A DNA stretch of 64,000 nt, from positions 1,054,001-1,118,000 of the forward strand of contig JAHQRK010000007.1 in assembly GCA_019828595.1 (NCBI GenBank), read 5' to 3'. Below the pieces are notes generated by a model, which worked only from the letters and a program-made list of their open reading frames with translations, was not told where the DNA came from and ran no database searches. The DNA is from Aphanomyces cochlioides (lineage: Eukaryota > Oomycota > Saprolegniomycetes > Saprolegniales > Verrucalvaceae). Each line of letters starts with the position of its first letter. Position 1 is the first letter of the stretch. Shown here one piece after another: positions 21,658-32,392 of this stretch. The position numbers and the translations under genes were made by a program.

Positions 21658-23077
21658 TCATGATGAGGAGAACGAATTCTTCATTGCGTACCACATGCGG
21701 CACCATTCGTCGAGAGTGATCCGATTTGGCGCTTTGAGGTTTGTGCTGAGGAAGATTTGGTTCACAGCTAGAGGAATGTCCGTTTCGACTTGAGCCAGGA
21801 GGGTTTCAATCGCCATCAAGCCGACTTTCATGCACTCGTCGATGAGCTCACGCGATGCTCCATTCGACTCTGAATGCAAACCGACTTGCTCTTCCAGCAG
21901 CATGGGAAAAATGTCTTTGACAATCTACATCAGTATATAAATGATTGACAATGGCCGCGAGCCCTACGCGGATTCGGCTCTCCATTGCTCGGCGTAGCTC
22001 ATCTGGGCTCAAGAAACCATCGTTGGACGAGTCGATCACTTGGAACAAATGCACGGCCTTCTCGTCCACGGTTCCATACAAAGTCATGTAGAGACCCATG
22101 GCAAATTCTTCGAAGGACAGCCAGTCGTGTGCGCCGCCAGCTTCGATGGTCTTCGCATCGGGAACCATGTAACTTGCAAACACAACCGACGCCAATGCTA
22201 TACGTCCAAGTGAATTGACGAGTGATATGATGAGAAACGTGCCTGAGTTGTGGTTGTCGCTGATTGTTTTCACATCGTCGAGGGTGTGTGACTCTTGAGC
22301 CCATTCAGAAGACTCGACGAGATCTTTGCAAGCGGCACCAAAGCCACTCAACAAGAGTTTACGGCCGTCTTTAGCATGCTTGGTGAAAATCTGTCGGAGT
22401 TGGGCAATGTCATTGGCGTCGATTTTGTCCTGGAGGCTCCTCAATGGTCGGGGAATCGATGGAAACACGACAGGTTGCTGTGGTGGTGGTGGAGGAGCTA
22501 AACGTTGCAGCTTTGTAGCTTGCTTGATAAATGCATTGAGCTGGACTCGAGCGACGTCGTCAAAGAATAAACGCATCGCATGAGCATGGAGAATCGATGC
22601 CACTTCGAATGACACTCGAAACTGAACTTCACACGACGTTGGCGAGAGTTCACGAAAGATCCATTCACTATAACAAGGCATGAGCGGCTAGGCATTTGTG
22701 AACATGTATTTCCACCTTTCAATCGATTTAAAAGTTGGTGACTCGATCGACGAGATGAGGATTCTGTTGGGTGATTCCATCAAGACACGTGATCGATACG
22801 TCTCGGTGAAAATCTGAAACCCAATCGTCAAGTCAGCTTCCATCACACCTGCAGCTGGCCGTCGCACGACTCGAGAAGCAACACAGAATGGCAAGAAGTC
22901 AGTGTACGCATCAACGTTGGCGACCACGTCAAACATCTCTTGACACGAGAACGGAACGACCTTTTTCTCACGGTGCACCTTGCGCAGACTAGATGGCTGC
23001 ATGAATTCAGGCATGGACAGGAACCCACGACGACAATATCGCGCCGGTTGCACGAGGGACCGCATGAAGATGCGCAT
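21658..23077 (-). CDS. COQ10-like START-domain protein fused to an EF-hand region
   Basis: Three exons: 23077-22716, 22667-21968 and 21924-21658. The introns are 48 nt (phase 2) and 43 nt (phase 0), both GT...AG, and the joined frame gives about 442 residues. I chose the ATG at 23077 because it yields an Arg-rich, mitochondrial-presequence-like start (MRIFMRSLVQPARYCRRG). An ATG further upstream (23131) is also possible. Residues about 30-180 form a COQ10/START-like domain: VPFSCQEMFDVVANVDAYTDFLPFC, then IESEWIF and FEVASILHAHAMRLFFDDV. COQ10 proteins bind coenzyme Q intermediates in mitochondria. The C-terminal half has a canonical EF-hand loop (DSSNDGFLSPDE) within a calmodulin-like architecture. 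COQ10 normally ends after the START domain, so the fusion is unusual. The two halves are joined within one exon. Confidence 0.75.
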
Positions 23078-23904
23078 GTTGGACCCTTGTCCTGCCAATC
23101 TTGTGTTGGCTTGAAAACTTACTTTGATCATAGGGTCCCCCCTTGGCGATTCTTCCATACAAACCTATGGGGAGACCCAATATTTTAAAAACAATGTTTA
23201 ATTGGCAATACATTTACTGAGTATATTGTTTTATTTTTATTCGAGGAGGTGGCTCATCGGCTAAGCACCCAATTTGAATTCACAACGTTTCTTTCGAGAT
23301 TGCTTGGACTCTGATGGAGGAATCGCGAAAATAGCCATCTTTCATCAGTTTTCAAGCCCAGGCAGAGGCTCTTCTTGGCAACAAGAAGCTAGTGGGCCTA
23401 ATCCCTGGAGAAGGAGCAAGCTGATGATATTTACAGTGCATTTGTGTATCTTTCAGTGCACAAACCTCGACACAAATGTAGAAACTGTGTGGGTTCGTTG
23501 TCGACAACCAACGACACAATTGCATCTTCCCCTCGTTGATCTCAATGCATTTCAAACTCCAGTTACTCTTGATATGCCATGTGTGGATAGCACTCGCATT
23601 CACCCTTCGTCCCAAGGTAAATCACATTCACAAACTTGTTCTAGGCGAGAATTAACTTCGTTGGCCAGACTTGTAACCGCGACATTAAACTCTGCGACGA
23701 TGGCACTTGGCTGTACAGACTTCCAGCATTCAACTGCACCTTTCAAACATGCATTGGGGAGAACGTGACGTCTTCCTCGGCCGCGAGATAATCTTCGATT
23801 TCAAATTTCCATCTCGTGAACGACACCATTGCAACCGCCGCGGCTCCATCTAAAAATAGACGCATCAGAACTTTGACAGCTATCAGTAATCCATTGCGTC
23901 CGTC
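23078..23904. other. intergenic; one unrecognised plus-strand frame
   Basis: A 164-residue plus-strand frame (23274-23768) shows no motif, and its composition is not convincingly coding. I see no other candidate. Confidence 0.4.
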
Positions 23905-25939
23905 ATGCGCTTGCTCTTCCTCGTTGCTGCAGTGCTTGGTCTCTCGTCTAGCCTCCACGTTGTCCCGCTGAATGCCTCTCAGTACAGCTACGTCTTGCCG
24001 TCGTATCATGATCGATGCAATCCACTCGATCTTGCGGACTTCACGAAACCAGTGTGGCAAAGCCCACCAGTGTTTCAAACCGACGCAGTCTACATTTCGC
24101 TCAGCATTTCGACGTTGCATCTTCCTGTCGGCGCCTACGTTGTTGCTCGAACGTTGACGAATGAAACCACCAACATCTCGACACTTTTGCCCAGCGGTGG
24201 CACGCCATACTCTGCAGCCAGCGCGCCACGCGTCTATGCCAACTTTTTCCTGGTTGAGCTGCATGCTACCCCAACGACTGTGTTTTGCGCCAACCACACA
24301 TTACGCCTTGATGCTTTTTCATACACCACAGCGGCTGATCTAGCGGCAATGACCCAGACATTGGGCCGCCGTGAGCAAATCTGCGGCGCAGACGACAGTG
24401 TCCATGCTGTCTGTCGCTACGACCCAAGCAACATCGGAACCTCCATGTTCACATTCTCTAGACCCGTCGTGAGAATCACAGTGGGGCCAAACAACCCCGA
24501 TGGATCCGAGCTTTGCACAGGTTGGCTCTTTGGCAGCGACGGCGACGTCTTGACCAACAACCACTGCATCGGTATGTTGACATCTCCCTGCTTCTAACCA
24601 TTTCTTTCAGCGACACAGGCTCAAGCTGCCTCGGCTCAGTTTGAATTTATCGCTGACTCAACTGCATGCAATGGAGCACTCACGACGACATGTCCTGGAG
24701 TCGTCGAAGCTATCACATCCAAGCTCATCATGACAAATGCAGCATTGGATTATTCGCTCGTCCGGCTCAATGCATCACTTGTGGCGAAGTACGGCTACCT
24801 CCAAGCCAGCCGCACGCCAGCATTCGTGGGCCAGCCCGTGTACGTCCCCCAACACCCCCGAGGTGGCTGCAAGCTCGTCTCTTACATTACCGATGCCGCA
24901 ACCAAGAAACCAGTCATGATCACGAGGCTCGATGCGCCTCCTGGGTACGATTTCGTTATGAGCTGTAGAGCGTAAGGATGACCGATAGGTGTGGAAAAGG
25001 CGGTGTGTCGTACAACGCCGACACTGACGGTGGCTCTTCAGGATCCCCAGTAATATCTGCGACAGACAACACAGTCGTCGCGCTGCACTATTGTGGCGCC
25101 GTGGGTTGCAACAATAGCGGGATTCCCATTCTAAGTATCGTTGCGGATTTGAACCTTCGGGGACTCTTGCCATCCAATGCGGTGGCGTCGACCAGTGGAG
25201 CCCCCGCTATGCCATCGTATTCCGATCCACGAGTGGTGGCATCGAGTCAACAGCCAGTCTTTGGCCCGCGGATTGTATTTGATGGAATCATTCGCCGTAC
25301 GAGCAACTCGACAAAATTGTTTCCAACGTCGGTGGATCAATATGAGTTCACTCTCGATGCTCCTGGCCTCGTCATGGTCGATATCCTGTCTTATGAGATC
25401 GACGAGGTTGCCAGCGTCTATGTTGACTTGAACCGCGACTGCAGATTCAACTTTTTCGACTCCAACATTTACATCTTCTCCCGAGACCCCAATGGTGCGT
25501 AGTGAATATGTTGTCGCTTGACTTCAATGGTGGCGTAGTACCAACATACAAGCCATATTTCAACGACGACGTCGATCGAGTGCTTCACGCGACGGATGGC
25601 AAAGCAGACGGAAGTGTCTCGACGAAAGACTCGTATCTACTAGCGACCTTGCCGAAAGGCTCCCATGTTGTTGCGATTGGCATCACCAACTTGGCCATTG
25701 CCGACGCGATGAAAGGTCAAAACAATTACAAATACGCCTCTTTGGAGAGTTGCGTTGGTGACAACACTGCCAAGGGGGCTGAAGGAACATACAGGTTGAC
25801 ATTGTCCAGCACGGTTGGGATTAATGTGACCAAGTGGCCAACGCCAATCCCAATGACGCCAATTTGCACGACACCGATTGCCACACTCCAAGCTAAATGT
25901 GCGGCAGAGTTGCAAGCTGCTTGGGCTTCTTTCTATTAA
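23905..25939 (+). CDS. secreted trypsin-fold serine protease, paralog 1
   Basis: Four exons: 23905-24571, 24611-24944, 24989-25494 and 25539-25939. The three GT...AG introns are 39-44 nt, and their positions match those of the paralog at 28780-30817. The protein is about 635 residues. It starts with a signal peptide (MRLLFLVAAVLGLSSS). The catalytic triad of the chymotrypsin clan is visible: His in TNNHC, Asp in LDYSLVRL, and Ser in GGSSGSP, preceded by the usual C...NADTD segment. The layout (Cys-rich, GWLFGSDGDVLTNNHC, PQHPRGGCK) recalls bacterial lysyl- and glutamyl-endopeptidase-like enzymes. An N-terminal domain of about 200 residues and a C-terminal beta-rich domain of about 250 residues flank the protease. 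Several N-x-T/S sites fit secretion. No lesions seen. Confidence 0.85.
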
Positions 25940-26026
25940 AATTTCGAAGACAAAGGTTGCGATTGAGTAGGATTCAAGTTGCAGGTACTTCGTAAAATGT
26001 AATATGTAGACTTGGATATCTAACAT

Positions 26027-28454
26027 CTACACGACACAAGCTCCTCTTGTATGGTGGTAAGTCTTCTTCTCGAGTCGGGATTGCATCTTTGGCGTGAATT
26101 CATTGCGCAGGATCACACCGTGCTCTCTGATGAAGGTTGGTATAAGTTTCGAAGGTACGAGAGAGCGTAAATGGTGATGACATGGTTCACCTTGAAGAGT
26201 TTCTTTTGGTCCGTTGTCTTCACAAGTGGTCTAGCATTTCATATAGGATCCTCGTGACATAGAAACCTTACTCATCATCGATCACAGTCGCATATCCCAG
26301 CAAGGCTTGCGTGCTAGCCACGGAATGTCAGACGATGGTCGTGGGGAAAGTCATACCTCGGTTTGCAATACATTTTGTTGCCGATTTTAATCGCATTCGT
26401 TTGCTCAAGTGGCAGCGCTGTGATAAAGTTTGGCGTCTTGGCAAAGGATAGGAATCCATTCGTCTTGCACCAACCCAAGTACACTGAGTAAGTTTTGTCA
26501 AGAAAGAGATGGCAGTGTCGCCGCTACCTCTTGTGCACGAAGGCTCGATAGATCGTCGCTATAGCAATGGAACAGCCAAATGCCACAAAGAGCGGTGTCA
26601 TGATATTGTTGGTCAAGTAGGTCAACACTGGCGGTGTTCCCGCTGCCGTGTACGATCCACTCGGCCCGTCTGCGCCATTGACATGAAGAGCTACATAAGC
26701 CGCGTCAAGGTTTCAAGATAGCATAGGAAACTGACACAAGAACGGCGTAGCCGAGTAGAAGCCGTTGTAGGCATATTGAAACAGAGTATCATTGCAGCAG
26801 GCAATTGAGATGGCAGCGATCGACGAGTAGAGAAAGATTGGAGCAGAGTAACTCACGACAAAATTCAGTTGAATCGGAACCATGTCGAGCACGCTAGTGA
26901 GAGTGACGTTGGTGGCGTCAGCTGGAGACTACCTGACGGCAAGGACAAGACCAAACGAAAAGAAGTTGGCCACCATGACAATCGACAAGCACCAAATTTT
27001 GAACCCATTGGTGGTGAAGTAGTAGATACGAGCAACGTCAGCGTAGAGGAGACCAGGCATCGCATTAAGCACGACAAAGATGAGGAGAATCTGGAAATAT
27101 GACTGTCAGGTATGATATGGAAACATGCTGACATACCTTGCGTCGCTCAAGACCTGACAAAATCGTGTACGTGAGAACGGGCTTGCCCTGGAGAACTCCT
27201 ATGAAACCTGGGGAGATTACAAAGAGCATGCTTTGTGTTGTTTGATACCTTCGAATGTAATGAAGATGTCACCAGCAAAGAAAATCCACGTGCCGACTGC
27301 AAACACAATTTGCAATGCGATGAGTTCTTGTGAGTGGGAAACTTTATGACCACACGCCCAGCCTGGAACGACTGGGTGCTTGGAGTGTTAATGATAAAGT
27401 CTCCGCCGAATGTATCCTGAAGAATTTGGCCGTCGGATGTTACAAGCGTTCGCTTGGGGTTGGCCATCAAGTTTTGGAGCGTCCCGTCCGAATGTGCATA
27501 GCTGTACACGGTCTAGAATCATCAGGCACTCCAAGACGACAAACTTCATGCAAGTTTAGTACCATGGACGGATCCAAGTCCGAGTAGAGGGTGATTATAT
27601 ACAAACCATCGACATGACCGTCTCGGATCTATATTCCACAACAACGTTAGAGGTTTCTTTGATGATGTCAAGCACCGTGGTCTCAAGCATGGCCATTCCA
27701 GCTACATCTTGAGGTGCATCAGGCAAACAAGCTGGAAAATAGTCATATCTACAAGCCGTGCATCACGCATTTCGCTATCAAGATGATTCAAGCCCTGCAA
27801 TAAATTGCATGTCTGTCCAGCCAACATCGCTCGTGCCACCAAGAACGCATGTGGTCACGTGAAGTTTTCCGCCAGCTACGTACAATAGAATAGGTTGAGA
27901 GTCTACTTGGTTGTGTATCACCTTCAGAGATTTCTTTCGACCATTGTTGACTCAAAACAGTTCCAACAGTGGTGAATATATTGTCGGGAGCAACAGCCAT
28001 CGTAGCAGCATCACATCTGTAAATAGAAAGGGTCGCGATATCGCTGAAGCTCTCTCTTACGTGTTTGGTACCCATCCAGCGGCATTCAAGGCGCAACTTT
28101 GGCCATACTCCGACCAAAACAAACTCTCAGTTTGAGAATTCACGGACACAACGAGTCGATCAAACATCCCCTAAGGCAAGCGTCAAGTCTGTGGTGACCA
28201 AGTTGATCTTACATGGAAGATGAGAACTATTAGAGTAAGCGTCGGGAGGAAAATGAGTGTGCTAGCCACCACGTTGGACGTCACTCGACCGAGAGCGATA
28301 TTCGAGGCTGTTTTTTCAGCACTAATCATGCTCTCGGTACGCGTCGACACATCCGACTACGAAGCAAATCAACACCACAACCAGATAACTAGTGAGCGCA
28401 ACGTGCGTGTGCGGCCAGCGATAGAGTACTTGTACGAAGTCCATACTCGAGCCA
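26027..28454 (-). pseudogene. multi-spanning membrane protein family, probably degenerate copy
   Basis: Minus-strand relative of the intact gene at 36650-39264, with the same exon order. The ATG at 28454 opens MARVWTSYKYSIAGRTRT. Then come the N-terminal membrane exon (SNVVASTLIFLPTLTLIVLIF), the extracellular-like exons (NSQTESLFWSEYGQSC, TLQNLMANPKRTL), the membrane core (KPVLTYTILSGLERRKV, ARIYYFTTNGFKIWCLSIVMVANFFSFG) and the end (LGWCKTNGF, KIGNKMYCKP, HTRGACVV) to the TAG at 26027-26029. Two suspected lesions: the first donor site appears to have lost a G compared with sister copies, and the last exon needs a one-base shift near 26160 to reach the conserved end. If either is an error of mine, the gene could be intact. 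Function unknown. Confidence 0.6.
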
Positions 28455-28779
28455 TGGTCAGCAGCTGAAAGAGAAGGCACTGCAAGTCTTTCCAAGCAAG
28501 TTACGATCTATTTTCCGTCAGTAAGATGCCTTCAGGCTAAAATTATCAACAAGTTGCAAGGCAGCGATGACGAGAGCAGACAATAATGCGGACATCTCGT
28601 ATGTTGTCAGCTTTGGACACCGACAACTATAATCGACCCATAGACGTCTCCGTTAAGATGTCTGGTCTCTGCATTTTAGATTCCTCCAGGAGTAAACTCA
28701 ATGCTTGGATGGGGCGGATGCTACTAACTTTGTTGTTATACTGCGTGATCCTCGTGAATTCTCTGTCTATTTGGAAGCT

Positions 28780-30817
28780 TTAACATCTTGACTCGGTTCG
28801 AGCCGATGCCCACGGGCATGTTGTAGCCACAAGCCTTGTTGACGTGTTTGCGGGCGGTATATTGCGGACTCCAATCGGGCCAGTACTCGTGATTGTGATT
28901 TGGTACGCCACCGAGGCAGTCGGGTCGAGCGTAATGCGGCTGCCAGCATAAAAATCGACATATCGGTACGAATTGACCCCAGCCATGGCGTCCGTCAAGC
29001 TGAGACCCATTCCGCCAAGAGCAACAATATGAGTTCCTGCAGCTGGTGATCAAGGCAGTCGACGTGGATTACCTGGAGGCAAATCAGCGACTAAGTATGG
29101 ATCAGCGGCCATGATGCTACCATCAAGACGTCCTTCGTCGGGATACAGGGCACGGGAAATGCCAGCATTCGAGTATGCCTTGTATGAAACTAAACTCAAG
29201 TTGACAGCTCCGACAGGGGGACGACAAAGTACTGTTGTTGTACTTGGAGAAGACAAAGACGGACGCTTGGAACGATGTGATCCGACTGTCTGGTATCAAA
29301 TCCATGCACGCAAGCGTCTCCGAGTTGAATTCAAAGGCAAGAACATCGACGATGACTTCGACGGGAGTCGCTGCAGTCAACTCAAACCGGTCGACGGATG
29401 TTAAGTACGGCTTTTTGACAGTCCCCACACGACGAATTTCACCAAGGAGAGGCGGCACTTTGTACATCTCAACTTGTCGCTCCTTTGAAGCTGTAAAACG
29501 GGGATCTGGATATCCATCCACGGCAGGAGCGACACTGTCTTGGCCAGCAATCGCGTTTGGCGGAAGAAGACCCATCTTTGCAACATCGGCAACAATTCTT
29601 GACATTGCCGTGCCGGCATTTTGGCACGACTGGCCGCCACAAAAGTGGAGCCCCAAGACAACATGCGTGTCTGCATGAATGACAGGAGCCCCAGACGACC
29701 CATGATCCGTGTCAGCGTTGTAGCGAAAGGAGCTATTTCCACCAAGCCCATCGCAGCTAGTCATCCTCTTAGCCACGTGAGATGAATGTGCTCTGCAGCT
29801 TACTTGTATCCATCAGTCGCAATGACTGATGTGCGGTTTCCATCGTAAGCTTTGGATGAAATGAGTTTGCATCCGCCTCTAGGATGCTGGGGGATGTAGA
29901 CTGGCGTGCCCATTGTGATGGGTTGACTTCCAGCTTGGAGATAGCCATATCGAGCTGGAATCTCACGAGGAAGCTGCAGTAACGTGTAGTCAAGCGCTTC
30001 ATTTGATGCCAACCACGTCGCAGTTGTTGCTTCTGGGATTCCACTGCACGTGACATCGCGGTGGGCTTGGCACCATGGCGATTCCGCCTTAAATTCAAAT
30101 TGAACGCGTCGGGCATCTTCAGGGGAGCCTACGAGCCGCACAGCGTCAGTAGTCAGTAAGTTTGCTCGCACCGACGCAATGTCTCGTTGTGAGAACATGT
30201 CCAGCGGATCCCCAAAGCCAGCCAGTGCACATGAGAGTGCCGCCGTCTCGCAACCGAACAACGAGACGCATGACAGCCCTGCTGAAGGAGTACACCGACA
30301 GCGAATTCGTTGGATCGAACGAGCAGACAGCGTGAGCGCTTTCATCGATCCGTCCGCAGCCTTGTTCCAACTGACCTGGCACGGCGATGTTGGAGTCTTT
30401 TGTCTCGGTCGTTGTGTATTCGTACATGTCAGCAGCAAGGTAGCCACATGCAGCGGTGGTTGTGTTGGTTCCCTCGTCGAGATCGTCGCGGATGAGCTCG
30501 AGTGTGACGTACTTGGCAAAAACGCGAGGGGAAAAGACGTCCGAGTAGTCCACGTCAACACCGAAGAAGCGAGTGAGGTTTGTCGTGCGATTTGACAGAG
30601 TCCGCACGATGAGGGAGACGCGTGGTGGAAGGCGCAAGGCTGCGAAGTGGATGCTGATCGAGACTGCTGCGGATTCAAAAATAGCTCGACTCCGCCACTG
30701 AATCGTCGGCAAGGCAGCATCGAGACAGAACGACGTGGCTTCGTCCAGCTTGACCACGTTGAATTGTGCCGTGACGGCTGCGACTTGAACAGCAAGGAGC
30801 CACCACAGAGCTCCCAT
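28780..30817 (-). CDS. secreted trypsin-fold serine protease, paralog 2
   Basis: Five exons: 30817-30172, 30128-29804, 29756-29244, 29194-29073 and 29042-28780. The introns are 43, 47, 49 and 30 nt. Starting at the ATG at 30817 gives a clean signal peptide (MGALWWLLAVQVAAVTA). The triad is His in TTRHC, Asp in LDYTLLQL and Ser in HGSSGAP. The domain order matches the paralog at 23905-25939: N-terminal domain, protease domain with PQHPRGGCK, and C-terminal beta-rich domain (TSVDRFELTAATPVEVIVDVL). The fourth intron is absent from that paralog and is only 30 nt, which is unusually short and could instead be coding in a diverged region. Total about 620 residues. The two protease genes point towards each other with a membrane-protein copy between them. 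Confidence 0.82.
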
Positions 30818-32392
30818 CTTATTGCTCGACAGTTGCAAAACAAGTCTGCGCTAATTTTAGTTGCCAATCGGCATGAGATGCCGCTCTGTAACTCCACTCG
30901 CGTCGGTTGCATACGCAGGTTGCTTTGGGAGAGATTGGCTTTTCGAGAGCGCTCGCTCGTCTTTGCTCTGGTCTACACATGCATTACCCCGAGCGGAGCT
31001 CTCCTTCACCTCGAGCTGGGCTATCCAACACCCAACTTCTCGTCAACCAAGTCCCAACGCTTCGACTTCGGACATGAATCTATTCGAAACCCGTTTCAGA
31101 GCATCGTTCTACTTCACGAAAGCGTCAACTTGGCGAGGAATGACAGCGCCAAGCTGTCGAGTTGCCATTGTCGAGGACTTGCCATTCCTTGTGTAGCTCA
31201 AGAAGTGTATCTGCAAGGTCGTCACTCGGCATGGTGAAGGCCATTCAAGCGACCCCTTGAGTCCGATGAGAGATGGTCAAAACGCTTGAAACTACAATAT
31301 TTGGTCTATCACGACGTTTCCTTAGCAATGCTGCAATGTGGGCGAACTGCCCAAGTTTGGCTCTTTGGAGTGTTTTACTAGTACTCGACACTGGAGTCCA
31401 GTGTGCTCCTCTACTTTGTCCTCTTGGTCAAGTATTCCTGGGCAAACCAACGCAACTTGGTCGTCGTCGCTACCAACTACTAGACTTTTGAAATCACGAA
31501 CAACAATCCTTTTGAAATGACCGCAGCGATTACTGGACGTACCGCGACGTCATTCTCGCCATGGTTGTGCCACGAGGTGGACACTCGACTGCGGCGCACG
31601 TTCCCGGCCATCTTTATCCAAGAACGACCGTTCAGGAGGCTCATTGAGTCGATAACTCTGAGTGAAGTAGAGCAACATAGCGCTAAAACGTGGGTATATC
31701 CACAACGGTTTGCTGCGAACTTCCCGCGATTAGCGGATAACCATCCATAGGCAGCACTCTCAAGCCTCCAAAGCTAACAACGACGCGTGCTCGTGCGCTT
31801 GATTCGTAACCATGTTAGAATTGGAGAAAGCGTCTGAGACTTGGCTTAAAGTTCCACCGACGACCATGACTGTTTCCTACGCCCAAGTGTTGTTCTCTAT
31901 GCTCCCGGTAATGTTGACCTAAAACGGATGGGGAGTTGGTTGCAAGGAGCTCAAGAGTGTAGAGAGTACGTTTTTGAAGGAATGGGGACCATCAGTTCAC
32001 GATAAACTCATGCTCCACGTACAATGCGCAACTCTGCTGCTGAGGCATGTCGTCTGAACCTCATTCAATCGAGGCGTTTCATCTGAACGGGTGTCAGTTT
32101 CATGGCGTGTTTTCACCATGGAATGAGGATTTTGCATGTGATAGCTCCATCTTACAGATCAAAATTCTTCCTCGAGAGCACGATCTTGTAGCTTTCTAAT
32201 GTCTCCTTTTAAAGTTGGCGTTGTGAAGCAGACGCATTGAGATCTCTTCCATGCATGTTTCTCGACTGGTCGTCTTTTACGACGTCTCCTTCGTACTATC
32301 GAGTCGCACGTCTATTAATATTGTAGCAGTTAGAGCGCCTACCAAAATAGCTCTCAGTGACATTCTCCAATTGAGCGACTAAACGCTGTACC
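30818..32392. other. intergenic; possible remnants only
   Basis: Plus-strand pieces around 31390-31700 include a hydrophobic run (VLLYFVLLVKYSWANQ) and YWTYRDVILAMVVPRG, as if exons of a membrane protein survive. They cannot be assembled into a gene and do not match the family at 36650-39264. No other content recognised. Confidence 0.35.

Noticed and set aside
22214..22254. possible 41-nt intron within exon 2 of the COQ10/EF-hand gene
   Set aside because: It has GT and AG ends, but its length is not a multiple of three. Splicing it would shift the frame and destroy the downstream EF-hand loop.
23240..23300. GGTGGCTCATCGGCTAAGCAC, resembling a tRNA 5' half
   Set aside because: No matching acceptor stem or B-box (GGTTCGAATCC-like) follows at the right distance, so it is not a tRNA.
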